Source: Croceicoccus ponticola (GTDB lineage Bacteria; Pseudomonadota; Alphaproteobacteria; Sphingomonadales; Sphingomonadaceae). Taken from it: DNA of 64,000 nt. The stretch covers positions 558,001-622,000 of the forward strand of contig NZ_RXOL01000001.1 in the NCBI RefSeq assembly GCF_004004515.1, in the 5' to 3' direction. The position numbers and the translations under genes were made by a program. This document shows positions 23,724 through 32,109 of the stretch, piece after piece (the stretch's first letter is position 1; every line of letters starts with the position of its first letter). A model generated the notes under the pieces. It did no database searches, was not told where the DNA came from, and saw only the letters and a list, made by a program, of their open reading frames with translations.

Positions 23724-24083
23724 GGACTCACTCCGTTTTGCGTCTGTCGCAGCTTAGGACTTTGGGCCATCCGGTCGAACAATTTTGCCGTATCGCAGTG
23801 TTCTGCATCTTTTTCATGCGGTTTGACGGCCATCCTCGAAACATTCGGTCGCCAGGCTATGCGGTTTTTTCGGCACATCGCTCTGCGTCGGCGCGCCATA
23901 ACCCAAGAAGCATGCTTCACTCTCGATAATCCAGTCGACACATGCTATCCGGCGCCGATCGGCCAACGTTTGGGTCGATGTGGCGCTTTCGACCGAGCCC
24001 ACGCAACACAAGATTAGCGCGAGATTCGATGGCGACGCTATCGGCCCGTCTCCGCCTCATGAAAGATTAGAAAAAGCATCAAT
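23724..24083. promoter_or_regulatory. 360-bp divergent intergenic region
   Basis: The gap separates the leftward DUF4198-led operon and the rightward DUF6481 gene, so both promoters should lie here. I see no convincing gene, tRNA, riboswitch or strong operator. Short ORFs on both strands have no ribosome binding site and no protein-like composition. Confidence 0.4.
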
Positions 24084-24401
24084 ATGGCAGGTTATAAAGA
24101 GCCCACTTTCCAGGATCGAGTGTCCGTTGCGCAAAAGGCCAAGGCAGCGGCGCTTGCCAAGCTGAAGGCGAAGCCGCCGGTCGACCCGGAAGTCGTGGCG
24201 AAGAGGATTGCAGACGCAAAGGAACGCGAAGAGAAGCAGCAGGCCAAGCGTGCCGAACGCGCCGCCGCCAAGCTGGCCAAAGAGCAAGAGGCCGAGGCCG
24301 CGGCCAAGGCGATCATAGAAAAGGTCGAACTGACCGAGGCGCAGCGCAAGGAAGCACGCGACGCTCGCTATGCTGCGCGCAAGGCCAAGAAAAAGCGCTG
24401 A
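24084..24401 (+). CDS. DUF6481 family small highly charged protein
   Basis: A 105-residue protein that is almost all Ala, Lys, Glu and Arg from residue 15 onward, predicting one long helix or coiled coil and ending in a Lys-Lys-Lys-Arg tail. The N-terminal Tyr-Lys-Glu-Pro-Thr-Phe-Gln-Asp-Arg-Val segment is characteristic of the DUF6481 proteins seen in sphingomonads. No signal peptide or membrane segment is present. The basic tail could bind nucleic acid, but function is unknown. It stands alone between a divergent promoter region and tRNA-Ser. Confidence 0.8.
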   Translation: MAGYKEPTFQDRVSVAQKAKAAALAKLKAKPPVDPEVVAKRIADAKEREEKQQAKRAERAAAKLAKEQEAEAAAKAIIEKVELTEAQRKEARDARYAARKAKKKR

Positions 24402-24607
24402 TCTGCCGCACCTGAATTCATGACACCCTGCTGACCCCATGGCGCCGCGCACGACCGGGCCTTGGGGGCAAGGGGGCATGGCGCCAATCGGGAATTGCGG
24501 TCCTTTGTGGCGCAAACGTGACGCGTGATCTGCCTAAGCAAAGTGGCAGCGAGTGTCGCTTCGCTTTCATGCGGGATTCGTGGCCGGCGGCGATCGATTG
24601 CGCCAAT

Positions 24608-24697
24608 TGGCGGACAGGGTGGGATTCGAACCCACGGTACGGTTGCCCGCACGGCGGTTTTCAAGACCGCTGCATTCGACCACTCTGCCACCTGTCC
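24608..24697 (-). tRNA. tRNA-Ser(UGA)
   Basis: The minus strand folds into a 90-base class II tRNA. The acceptor stem pairs GGACAGG (24691-24697) with CCTGTCC (24612-24618), and the discriminator G and an encoded CCA occupy 24608-24611. The anticodon loop CTTGAAA gives anticodon UGA for serine UCA codons. A long variable arm and the T-arm GGTTCGAATCC are present. It lies between the DUF6481 and transglycosylase genes and is read opposite to both. No integrase or att duplication is seen next to it. Confidence 0.97.
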
Positions 24698-24807
24698 GTT
24701 GGGAGCCGCCGTTAGCGGCTTCCACTCGCCCTGTCATCCCCTCAACCTGTCACGTTGCCACCCAAATGTGCTGGAAGGCGGGATACACAAGGAGCGGCGC
24801 ATGTGTC

Positions 24808-25860
24808 ATGCTTGCACACATGATCTCTTTCAACCGATTCACATCGCTCATTCAGTCACTTGCACTTTCCATTGCCGTAGTCGCGTGGACATCGCCAGCC
24901 AGCGCGCAAGTATATTCGCAGGCAGGCTTCGAGGCTTACCTGAAGCAGGTGAGTTCCCGCGCCCGGGCCGAGGGGGTTTCGGAACGCGCCATCGTATCTG
25001 GCCTTTCCGGCCTTACGATCAACCAGCGGGTGGTCGAACTTGATCGGCCTCAGGCATTCGATCCTAATTCGATTTCACCTCCGTTCGAACCCTATCGAAT
25101 TCAGCATGTCGATGACGCCCGGATAAACGGCGGCAAGCGCGCCTATGCCGGGAGCGCATCGCTGATCCCGGCGGTGGAGGCGAAGTATGGCGTGCCGGGT
25201 GAAATTCTTGTCGCAATCTGGGGCCATGAAACGAATTACGGCACGTTCATGGGCGGGTTCGACACGATAAGGTCGCTCGCCACCTTAGCTTACGAAGGCC
25301 GCCGCCGCGAATTGTTCGAGGACGAGCTGGTCGCATCACTCAAGATGATCGACCGTGGCGTGAACCGATCGCAGCTGGTCGGCAGCTGGGCCGGGGCCAT
25401 CGGCAATCCGCAATTCCTACCTTCGGTCTGGTTGCGCGTCGCTCAGGACGGCGACGGTAACGGCACTCGCGACATCTGGAACAGCAGGGCAGATACGCTC
25501 CATTCGATCGCGGCGTACTTCAAATCCGCGGGCTGGCGTGCGGGAGAGCCTTGGGGTGCGCCCGCATATGTGCCTTCCGGATTCAATCGGGACACGGTGA
25601 AAACGCAGCTCATATCCCCGCGCTGCCCCCGCGTTTTCGCCCGACACAGCCAGTGGCGCACGATCGCGGAGTGGAAGGCGCTGGGCGTAAGGCCGCAAAG
25701 GTCGGTGGCCGACGATACGCAGGCGATCCTTCTCGAACCCGACGGCCCGGGTAAGACCGCTTATCTGCTGACCGGCAATTACCGGGTGATACTGGATTAC
25801 AACTGTTCCAACTATTACGCGCTTTCGGTAGGGCTGTTAGCAGACGAGATCCGGCGTTGA
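24808..25860 (+). CDS. Lytic murein transglycosylase (MltB-like)
   Basis: A 350-residue periplasmic transglycosylase of the SLT_2/MltB family that cleaves peptidoglycan to form 1,6-anhydro-muropeptides. A signal peptide ends Ala-Ser-Ala-Gln near residue 34. The catalytic Glu is at about residue 141 in Ile-Trp-Gly-His-Glu-Thr-Asn-Tyr-Gly. Downstream are the Gly-Ala-Ile-Gly-Asn-Pro-Gln-Phe-Leu-Pro substrate motif and the Asp-Gly-Asp-Gly-Asn-Gly-Thr-Arg-Asp segment, an EF-hand-like calcium site of this family. The start is chosen between ATGs at 24808 and 24820, with AAGGAG upstream. The larger in-frame extension runs over the tRNA and is rejected. Confidence 0.9.
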   Translation: MLAHMISFNRFTSLIQSLALSIAVVAWTSPASAQVYSQAGFEAYLKQVSSRARAEGVSERAIVSGLSGLTINQRVVELDRPQAFDPNSISPPFEPYRIQHVDDARINGGKRAYAGSASLIPAVEAKYGVPGEILVAIWGHETNYGTFMGGFDTIRSLATLAYEGRRRELFEDELVASLKMIDRGVNRSQLVGSWAGAIGNPQFLPSVWLRVAQDGDGNGTRDIWNSRADTLHSIAAYFKSAGWRAGEPWGAPAYVPSGFNRDTVKTQLISPRCPRVFARHSQWRTIAEWKALGVRPQRSVADDTQAILLEPDGPGKTAYLLTGNYRVILDYNCSNYYALSVGLLADEIRR

Positions 25861-25887
25861 TCGACCTTTCGACGCCATAACAGGACA

Positions 25888-27102
25888 GTGCCCCGCCAGA
25901 TGATTTCCGGATTCCCGACCGTCTTCCGCCCGGTCATGCTTGCAGCCGGACTTTACGCTGCGATCGCGCCTGTGGCCACCGGTGCGCAGGGGGCGGCCGT
26001 GGCTGCGCAGGATGCCGGCCCCGTTCCGCCGGTGTCGCTGGACGGTGCGCCGATCGCTTTGATGATCGACCTGGGATCGGGAAGGGTGCTTTTCAGCCGC
26101 GAGGCGGACCGCCGCTTCATGCCAGCGTCGCTCACCAAGCTGATGACGGCCTACACAGTGTTCGAGATGCTGGACGAAGGCACCTTGCAGCCGGAACAAC
26201 GCATGCCCGTGCGGGACGAGACGTTCCATGAGTGGAGCGGCAAGGGATCGTCCATGTTCGTCGCCAAAGGCAGCTCCATCGGTGTGGACGCGTTGCTCAG
26301 AGGCATCCTGACCGTATCGGCCAATGATGGTTGCGTGGTGATGGCTCAGGGCGCGGCGGGAAGCGTCCCGGCCTTTACCGACCTCATGAACGCCAAGGCA
26401 CGCGAACTGGGCATGAACGACAGCCATTTCGGCACGCCGAACGGTTGGCCGGATGAGGGCAGGACTTATACCAGCGCCCGCGACCTGGCGACTTTGGCCA
26501 CAGCGATCATCACAAAGCATCCGGCAAAGTATCGCCGTTATTTCAGCGCACCGAGCTTCACCTGGAACGAGATTACCCAGAACAATCGCAATCCGATCAT
26601 GGGTGTGGTCGAAGGTGCTGACGGCCTGAAAACAGGCTTTACCAACGAGGCCGGGTTCGGCTTCGTCGGTTCGGCCGAACGCAACGGTCGCCGAATTGTC
26701 ATGGTAATAGGCGGCACCGAAAGCGGCAGCGCGCGCAAAGCCATCGCGCGGGATTTCATCGGCTGGGGCTTCGACGAATGGCATGCCAAACGGCTTTACG
26801 GTGCGCGTGAGCCGGTGGCCGAAGTCGCTTTGCAGGGCGGTGCGCAGCGGACGGTGGAACTGTCGTCCGTCCGGCCGATCTTCGTGACTGCGCCTGACGG
26901 TGATCCGGCCGCCACCAAGATTGCGGTGCGCTACCTCGGCCCGGCAAAGGCGCCGATCCGCAAGGGCGAGGAGATCGCAACCCTGCTGATCGAAACCAGT
27001 GACGGGGTCAAAAGCTCGGTGCCACTGGTAGCGGTGAAGGACGTCGCTGCCGCGAATTGGTGGCAAAGGTGGCGCAACGGCTTGCTTTCGCTCGTTTCAT
27101 GA
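25888..27102 (+). CDS. D-alanyl-D-alanine carboxypeptidase (PBP5/6 type)
   Basis: A 404-residue S11 family penicillin-binding protein that trims the terminal D-Ala from peptidoglycan. All three active-site motifs are present: Ser81-Leu-Thr-Lys84, Ser144-Ala-Asn146 and Lys248-Thr-Gly250. An N-terminal signal peptide and a C-terminal beta domain precede a Trp-rich amphipathic tail (Asn-Trp-Trp-Gln-Arg-Trp-Arg), the usual membrane-anchoring helix. The first start is GTG at 25888; an in-frame ATG at 25900 is equally possible. The tmk gene starts inside its stop (ATGA), linking wall maturation and replication genes in one transcript. Confidence 0.92.
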   Translation: MPRQMISGFPTVFRPVMLAAGLYAAIAPVATGAQGAAVAAQDAGPVPPVSLDGAPIALMIDLGSGRVLFSREADRRFMPASLTKLMTAYTVFEMLDEGTLQPEQRMPVRDETFHEWSGKGSSMFVAKGSSIGVDALLRGILTVSANDGCVVMAQGAAGSVPAFTDLMNAKARELGMNDSHFGTPNGWPDEGRTYTSARDLATLATAIITKHPAKYRRYFSAPSFTWNEITQNNRNPIMGVVEGADGLKTGFTNEAGFGFVGSAERNGRRIVMVIGGTESGSARKAIARDFIGWGFDEWHAKRLYGAREPVAEVALQGGAQRTVELSSVRPIFVTAPDGDPAATKIAVRYLGPAKAPIRKGEEIATLLIETSDGVKSSVPLVAVKDVAAANWWQRWRNGLLSLVS

Positions 27103-27725
27103 CCACCGGCCGCTTCATCACGTTCGAGGGCGGGGAAGGGGCAGGCAAGTCGACCCAGATTGCGATGCTGGCCGACGCCCTTTCCTTGCGCGGTGTCCCG
27201 CACGTCGTGACGCGTGAACCCGGTGGCACCCCCGGGGCGGAGGCGTTGCGCAACTTGCTGCTTAACGACGCCTTCGATTGGAGTGCGCGAACCGAAGCGC
27301 TGCTGTTCGCCGCTGCGCGAGCGGACCACGTCGCCAATCTGATCCGACCGGCGCTAGCGGACGGGCAGTGGGTGCTGTGCGACCGCTTTGTCGATTCGAG
27401 CCGGGCTTATCAGGGCGGGGCGGGGGCGCTTGGTGACGAACAGGTCATGACATTGCATCGGATCGGAAGCGAAGGGCTTTTGCCCGATCGCACCCTGCTG
27501 CTCGAACTAGACGCCGATGAGGCCGCCCGACGCGCGATCGTGCGCGATGGCGGCGGTGGTGACCGCATTGGTGCCCGCGATGCCGCGTACCACGCCCGCG
27601 TCGGCCAGCGTTTTCGCCAGATGGCCGATGCGGAACCCGATCGGTTCGTCAGCGTCGATGCGGGCGGAAGCGCGGATGAAGTGCACGCTCGCATCATTGC
27701 GGCGCTCGAGCCTGTTTTGCCGTGA
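27099..27725 (+). CDS. tmk: Thymidylate kinase
   Basis: A 208-residue kinase that phosphorylates dTMP to dTDP. The P-loop Gly-Gly-Glu-Gly-Ala-Gly-Lys-Ser lies at residues 11-18, the dTMP-binding Glu-Pro-Gly-Gly-Thr-Pro-Gly at about 43-49, and the Asp-Arg-Phe-Val-Asp-Ser-Ser segment near 95. The LID region contains Asp-Arg-Ile-Gly. The ATG overlaps the carboxypeptidase stop by four bases; an upstream in-frame ATG would extend into that gene and is rejected. Followed directly by holB, as is common in bacteria. Confidence 0.96.
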   Translation: MTTGRFITFEGGEGAGKSTQIAMLADALSLRGVPHVVTREPGGTPGAEALRNLLLNDAFDWSARTEALLFAAARADHVANLIRPALADGQWVLCDRFVDSSRAYQGGAGALGDEQVMTLHRIGSEGLLPDRTLLLELDADEAARRAIVRDGGGGDRIGARDAAYHARVGQRFRQMADAEPDRFVSVDAGGSADEVHARIIAALEPVLP

Positions 27726-28684
27726 GCGCGCTTACGGGCCATGATGAAGCGTGGCATGAATGGCGTGCCGCGATCTCTGGCGGACGGATGCATCATGGTT
27801 GGCTGCTCACCGGCGCAGCGGGCATGGGAAAGGCGGCTTTTGCACTTTCCGCCGCGGCGGAACTGGTCCGCGAAACCGGCGTGCCGCAGCCGCCGGTGGA
27901 ACACCATCCCGATATCCTGCTCCTAACGCGGCTGCCCGCAACGTCCGATGACGAAAAAAAGCGCGAGGACGGCAAACCGTTTGCCACCAAGCGCAGCATT
28001 ACGGTCGATCAGGTTCGCGGGATGCAGCGGCGTTTGACGACAAGGCCAACGCTGGGATCGCGTCGGGCGATCATATTCGACAGCGCCGACGATCTGGAAA
28101 AATCGGCCGTCAATGCGCTGCTGAAAAGCCTGGAGGAGCCGCCGGAAGGCACGATATTCCTGCTCGTGTCACATCGGCCCGGCGGCTTGCTGCCGACAGT
28201 TCGGTCCCGCTGTCGCATGTTGCGATTCCAGCCGCTGGCGACCGCAGACGTTGAACGCATCGCTGCCCGCGAACGTCCCGAAGCATCATCGGAAGTGCGC
28301 GCGTCTGCCATAGCGGCCGCGCATGGTTCGCCCGGGGCAGCATTGCGGTTCATCGACAACGATCTTGCCGCAATCCGCCGCGAGCTTCTTGGCATTATCG
28401 AGCAGGGCGATCCCGACTTTGCCCGGCGCGGGGCGCTGGCCTCTGCGATCGGCGCGCGCCCGGACCGCGAACGCTTGTTGGCCAGCGTGGAACTAGCCCG
28501 CGCCATCTGTTCCGAACGCGTCGCTCTGGCATCGCGACCGGTCCAGGTCCGACTGGTCGAGGCTCATGCAAAGCTGACCCGCATTGGCGCGGAAATCCCC
28601 TATGCCAACTTCGACGCGGGGCTCGCCGTGGTCGAAATTGGCGGGTTGCTGGCTGCGGCTGCCGCTTCTAAGGATGGCACGTAA
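27722..28684 (+). CDS. holB: DNA polymerase III subunit delta prime
   Basis: A 320-residue AAA+-fold clamp-loader subunit. It starts with GTG inside the tmk stop (GTGA). The Walker A-like segment Thr-Gly-Ala-Ala-Gly-Met-Gly-Lys-Ala lacks the usual final Ser/Thr, consistent with delta prime being unable to bind ATP productively. The Ser-Ala-Val-Asn-Ala-Leu-Leu-Lys-Ser-Leu-Glu-Glu-Pro-Pro segment and the Arg-Ser-Arg-Cys sensor motif after it are hallmarks of the family. It works with the delta and tau/gamma subunits to load the beta clamp. Confidence 0.95.
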   Translation: MSALTGHDEAWHEWRAAISGGRMHHGWLLTGAAGMGKAAFALSAAAELVRETGVPQPPVEHHPDILLLTRLPATSDDEKKREDGKPFATKRSITVDQVRGMQRRLTTRPTLGSRRAIIFDSADDLEKSAVNALLKSLEEPPEGTIFLLVSHRPGGLLPTVRSRCRMLRFQPLATADVERIAARERPEASSEVRASAIAAAHGSPGAALRFIDNDLAAIRRELLGIIEQGDPDFARRGALASAIGARPDRERLLASVELARAICSERVALASRPVQVRLVEAHAKLTRIGAEIPYANFDAGLAVVEIGGLLAAAAASKDGT

Positions 28685-28733
28685 GCGGCATATGCCCTTG
28701 CAACCTCCCGCATTCTGAAGAAAGCAGGGCCTT

Positions 28734-30296
28734 ATGGCCGAACCCTATTACATCACGACCGCAATCCATTATCCTAATGGCAAGCCGCATATCGGCCATG
28801 CCTATGAAACCATCGCGGCTGACGTCATGGCCCGGTTTCAACGCGCGAGGGGACGCAACGTGCGGTTCCAGACCGGCACGGACGAACATGGCCTGAAAAT
28901 GGCGCAAAAGGCACGCGATCTGGGCATTACCCCGCGCCAGCTTTGCGACGAAATGTCAGGACATTTTCGTAACTTGTTCGATCTTCTTGATATTAGTTAC
29001 GACAATTTCATCCGCACCACGGAAGACAGCCACCACGCCGCAAGCCAAGCGATATGGCGGGCGATGGAAGCGAACGACGACCTCTATCTCGACCGGTACG
29101 AGGGATGGTATTCAATCCGCGACGAAGCCTATTACGATGAAAGCGAATTGACCGACGGGGAAGAGGGCGTGAAGCTTTCGCCCCAAGGCACTCCCGTTGA
29201 ATGGACGGTCGAGGAAAGTTGGTTCTTCCGCCTTTCCAAATATCAGGAACCCTTGTTGGCGCTGTACCGCGACAACCCTGAATTTGTCCGTCCCGCATCC
29301 CGGCTTAACGAAGTGGTCCGCTTTGTCGAAGGAGGGCTGCGCGACTTGTCGGTTTCGCGGACGAGCTTCGATTGGGGCGTGAAAGTGCCGGGTGCGGACG
29401 ATCACGTAATGTACGTCTGGGTCGATGCGCTGACCAATTACCTCACGGGTCTTGGCTATCCGGAAAAGACCACGGATTTCGAAACCTTCTGGCCCGCCGA
29501 CCTGCACCTAATCGGTAAGGATATCGTGCGATTCCACGCGGTATATTGGCCTGCGTTCCTGATGAGCGCGAATTTGCCGCTTCCGAAGCAGGTGTTCGGG
29601 CACGGCTTCCTGCTCAATCGGGGACAGAAGGAATCGAAGTCGCTCGGCAATGTCACCGATCCGGTCGAACTCGCTGAAAAGTTCGGGGTCGATCCGTTGC
29701 GCTACTTCCTGCTGCGCGAAATCGCTTTCGGACAGGACGGCTCTTATTCCCCTGAGGCTATCGTGACGCGCACGAATGCCGAGCTTGCCAATAGCTTCGG
29801 CAACCTCGCTCAGCGCAGTTTATCGATGATATTCAAAAATTTGGATGGAATAGTTTCCGTTCCTTCTGAAGTCGCAGGCGAGGACGTGGAACTCCTCTCC
29901 GCAGTCGATGCCGGTATTTCCGGTCTGACCGAAAAATTCGAGCAGCTTGCTTTCAGCGACGGACTGGACGCCTGGATGAAGGCGGTTTTTGCCTGCAATC
30001 AGTATGTCGACGAAATGGCGCCGTGGGCGCTGCGCAAGACCGATCCGGATCGCATGGCTGCAGTTTTGATGACCTTGTTCCGCTGCGTCCGCAATCTCGC
30101 CATCGCGGTTCGCCCGGTCGTGCCTGGGTCCATCGATCGGCTGCTCGACCAGATGGGCGTGGCGGCCGACCAGCGCGATTTTACCCTGCTGGAAGATATA
30201 AGCTGGCTCGAACGGCTCGTTTCTTCAGGTTTTCGCGTCGAAAAGCCGACCGGCGTTTTCCCGAGGCTGGAAATGCCAGAGGAAGCGGCGGCCTGA
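28734..30296 (+). CDS. metG: Methionyl-tRNA synthetase
   Basis: A 520-residue class I synthetase that charges tRNA-Met. The His-Ile-Gly-His motif is at residues 19-22 and the KMSKS-type motif is Lys-Glu-Ser-Lys-Ser at 299-303. The short length, without an extra C-terminal dimerisation domain, fits alphaproteobacterial enzymes. The zinc-type cysteine cluster of the long form is not seen. The anticodon-binding helical domain occupies about 350-510. The tatD start overlaps its stop (TGATG), so metG leads a coupled run with tatD and an MBL-fold hydrolase. Confidence 0.96.
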   Translation: MAEPYYITTAIHYPNGKPHIGHAYETIAADVMARFQRARGRNVRFQTGTDEHGLKMAQKARDLGITPRQLCDEMSGHFRNLFDLLDISYDNFIRTTEDSHHAASQAIWRAMEANDDLYLDRYEGWYSIRDEAYYDESELTDGEEGVKLSPQGTPVEWTVEESWFFRLSKYQEPLLALYRDNPEFVRPASRLNEVVRFVEGGLRDLSVSRTSFDWGVKVPGADDHVMYVWVDALTNYLTGLGYPEKTTDFETFWPADLHLIGKDIVRFHAVYWPAFLMSANLPLPKQVFGHGFLLNRGQKESKSLGNVTDPVELAEKFGVDPLRYFLLREIAFGQDGSYSPEAIVTRTNAELANSFGNLAQRSLSMIFKNLDGIVSVPSEVAGEDVELLSAVDAGISGLTEKFEQLAFSDGLDAWMKAVFACNQYVDEMAPWALRKTDPDRMAAVLMTLFRCVRNLAIAVRPVVPGSIDRLLDQMGVAADQRDFTLLEDISWLERLVSSGFRVEKPTGVFPRLEMPEEAAA

Positions 30297-31072
30297 TGCT
30301 GATCGATTCCCACTGCCACCTCAATTACGCCGGCTTGATCGAGCATCAGGCTGATGTGTTGGTCCGCGCGCGCGAAGCCGGGGTAAAGGGCTTCCTCAAC
30401 ATCTCGACCCGGCGTTCCGAATGGGAAGACGTGGTCGCGACGGCAGAGCGTGAGCCCGATGTCTGGGCCAGTATCGGCATTCACCCGCATGAAGCGGACA
30501 GCCATGCAGACCTTGGAAGGGAAGCGCTGCTCCAGGCTTCGGCGCATCCCCGAGTCATCGGTATAGGTGAAACCGGCCTCGATTATTATTACGAGCATTC
30601 GGACCGCATCGTGCAGCAAGCACTGTTCCGTGTGCACATCGGTGTTGCGCGAGAAACCGGCCTGCCGCTGATCATTCATAGCCGTGATGCAGAGGAGGAC
30701 ACCCTTTCGATCCTGCGTGAAGAGATGGAGGAGGGGGCCTTTCCGGCCTTGATCCACTGTTTCACGGCATCGCGGGCGTTTGGCGAAGCTGTGCTCGACC
30801 TTGGCCTCACGATTTCATTATCCGGCATCGTGACCTTCAAGAACGCCACCGAAGTTCAGGAAACGGCCAAAATCGTCCCCGACGATCGGCTGTTGGTCGA
30901 AACCGATGCGCCATTCCTGGCACCGGTTCCGCACCGCGGGAAAACCTGCGAGCCCGCGTTCGTGGCCAATACTTTGGATTTTGTGGCCAAGTTGCGCGGG
31001 ACTACGGCCGAAGACCTGGCCGAAATAACCGGGCGGAATTTCTACGCATTGTTCTCCAAGGCGGCATCGTGA
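30296..31072 (+). CDS. TatD family metal-dependent hydrolase
   Basis: A 258-residue TIM-barrel hydrolase with the metal-binding start Ile-Asp-Ser-His-Cys-His, the Gly-Ile-His-Pro-His segment near 60, Gly-Glu-Thr-Gly-Leu-Asp-Tyr-Tyr near 92, His-Ser-Arg-Asp, His-Cys-Phe-Thr and the final Glu-Thr-Asp-Ala-Pro-Phe. Family members have Mg-dependent DNase or other phosphodiesterase activity and act in DNA quality control. It overlaps metG and the next gene by one and four bases respectively. The metG-tatD pairing is widespread in bacteria. Confidence 0.94.
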   Translation: MLIDSHCHLNYAGLIEHQADVLVRAREAGVKGFLNISTRRSEWEDVVATAEREPDVWASIGIHPHEADSHADLGREALLQASAHPRVIGIGETGLDYYYEHSDRIVQQALFRVHIGVARETGLPLIIHSRDAEEDTLSILREEMEEGAFPALIHCFTASRAFGEAVLDLGLTISLSGIVTFKNATEVQETAKIVPDDRLLVETDAPFLAPVPHRGKTCEPAFVANTLDFVAKLRGTTAEDLAEITGRNFYALFSKAAS

Positions 31073-31836
31073 AGCTGATCGTTCTGGGTTCGGGAACATC
31101 GACCGGCGTCCCCCGCATCGGGAACGATTGGGGGGCCTGCGATCCCGACAATCCGAAAAATCGGCGTACCCGCGTTTCGATCATCGTCGAATCCGATCAA
31201 GGTCAACGTGTCCTGATCGATACTTCGACCGATCTGCGCCAACAGCTTCTGGCCAATGACATCGGATCTGTCGACGCGGTATTCTGGACCCATGACCATG
31301 CCGATCATTGCCACGGTATCGACGATCTGCGCGTCATGCGGTATGGCCGTGACGGGCCGATGCCGGGTTATGCCGCCGACGAAACGGTACGCCGGTTGCG
31401 GCAAAGGTTCGGCTATGTTTTTGCAGGGCAATTCGGCTATCCGACGATCGTGACGCTCGATACTCTGGAACGGCTTCGGCTTGTTGCCGGCATGTCGGTA
31501 AAATGGTGCCAGGTTCCGCATGGTCCCGCGCAATCGACCGCATTTCGCTTTGACGGAGGAACGCATTCAGTCGGATATGCGACGGATATCAGCGAGATAA
31601 CCCGCGAATTGGTCGATACGATGTACGGCGTCGAACTTCTTGTCGTCGATTGTTTGCGCCGCGATCCGCATCCGACGCATGCTCATCTGGCCATGTCGCT
31701 GGAGCTCGCGGACCGATGCGGCGCAACGCGCGTCGTGCTTACACATCTGGACAAGAGCATGGATTATGACGCCGTTAATGCCGAAACGCCGGATAATGTC
31801 GAACCGGCTTTCGATGGCATGGTGATAGACCTTTGA
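31069..31836 (+). CDS. MBL-fold phosphodiesterase (PhnP-like)
   Basis: A 255-residue metallo-beta-lactamase-fold hydrolase. The His75-Asp-His77-Ala-Asp79-His80 motif binds two metals. Gly-Ser-Gly-Thr-Ser-Thr-Gly-Val-Pro near the N-terminus is typical of the PhnP/cyclic-phosphodiesterase branch. It starts with GTG inside the tatD stop (GTGA). Outside phosphonate operons such proteins sit beside metG-tatD in many alphaproteobacteria. The physiological substrate is unknown but is likely a phosphodiester or cyclic phosphate. Confidence 0.9.
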   Translation: MKLIVLGSGTSTGVPRIGNDWGACDPDNPKNRRTRVSIIVESDQGQRVLIDTSTDLRQQLLANDIGSVDAVFWTHDHADHCHGIDDLRVMRYGRDGPMPGYAADETVRRLRQRFGYVFAGQFGYPTIVTLDTLERLRLVAGMSVKWCQVPHGPAQSTAFRFDGGTHSVGYATDISEITRELVDTMYGVELLVVDCLRRDPHPTHAHLAMSLELADRCGATRVVLTHLDKSMDYDAVNAETPDNVEPAFDGMVIDL

Positions 31837-32006
31837 CGACGCTCGGCCTGGTGTCGTTGGTCAGCATGCTAGGTTGGCTAGCCTTGATGGTTGCCAGTTA
31901 TCGATCTTACGATGTGCCACACGCAAAAACTTTGCGGATGATCGCTATTTGGGTTGGGCTTTTTGCGTTGATAGCAATTGGTTTCAAGGCACTGGGCGTC
32001 GGATAA
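31833..32006 (+). CDS. Small two-helix membrane protein (57 residues, TTG start)
   Basis: A TTG at 31833 overlaps the stop of the MBL-fold gene (TTGA) and opens a 57-codon frame ending TAA at 32004-32006. The protein has two clear membrane helices: Leu-Val-Ser-Leu-Val through Val-Ala-Ser-Tyr at about 6-23, and Met-Ile-Ala-Ile-Trp through Ala-Ile-Gly-Phe at about 36-52. A basic loop joins them and the tail is short. This overlap mimics every other junction in the metG run (GTGA, TGATG), which supports it as a real coupled gene missed by ATG-based calling. Function unknown. Confidence 0.65.
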   Translation: MTTLGLVSLVSMLGWLALMVASYRSYDVPHAKTLRMIAIWVGLFALIAIGFKALGVG

Positions 32007-32109
32007 TCGAACGTCACACACACAGTTCAATTTAACATAATATATATTATCATCTTTAAACTCGTCAGTTTTAGGCTGTATGGGCGAGCCCCCTCTCGCA
32101 GCAAAGCTG
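32007..32109. other. AT-rich convergent spacer
   Basis: The gap between the end of the metG run and the end of the leftward oxidoreductase gene is very AT-rich. It carries the palindrome ATAATATATATTAT near 32037-32050. It may help end both transcripts, but no GC stem with a U-run is present. Confidence 0.3.

Noticed and set aside
24608-24807. tRNA-Ser as integration site
   Set aside because: No integrase gene, direct repeat of the tRNA end or compositional shift is seen next to it.
24525-25043. Plus-strand 172-codon ORF spanning tRNA-Ser
   Set aside because: It runs through the tRNA complement and out of frame into the transglycosylase gene.
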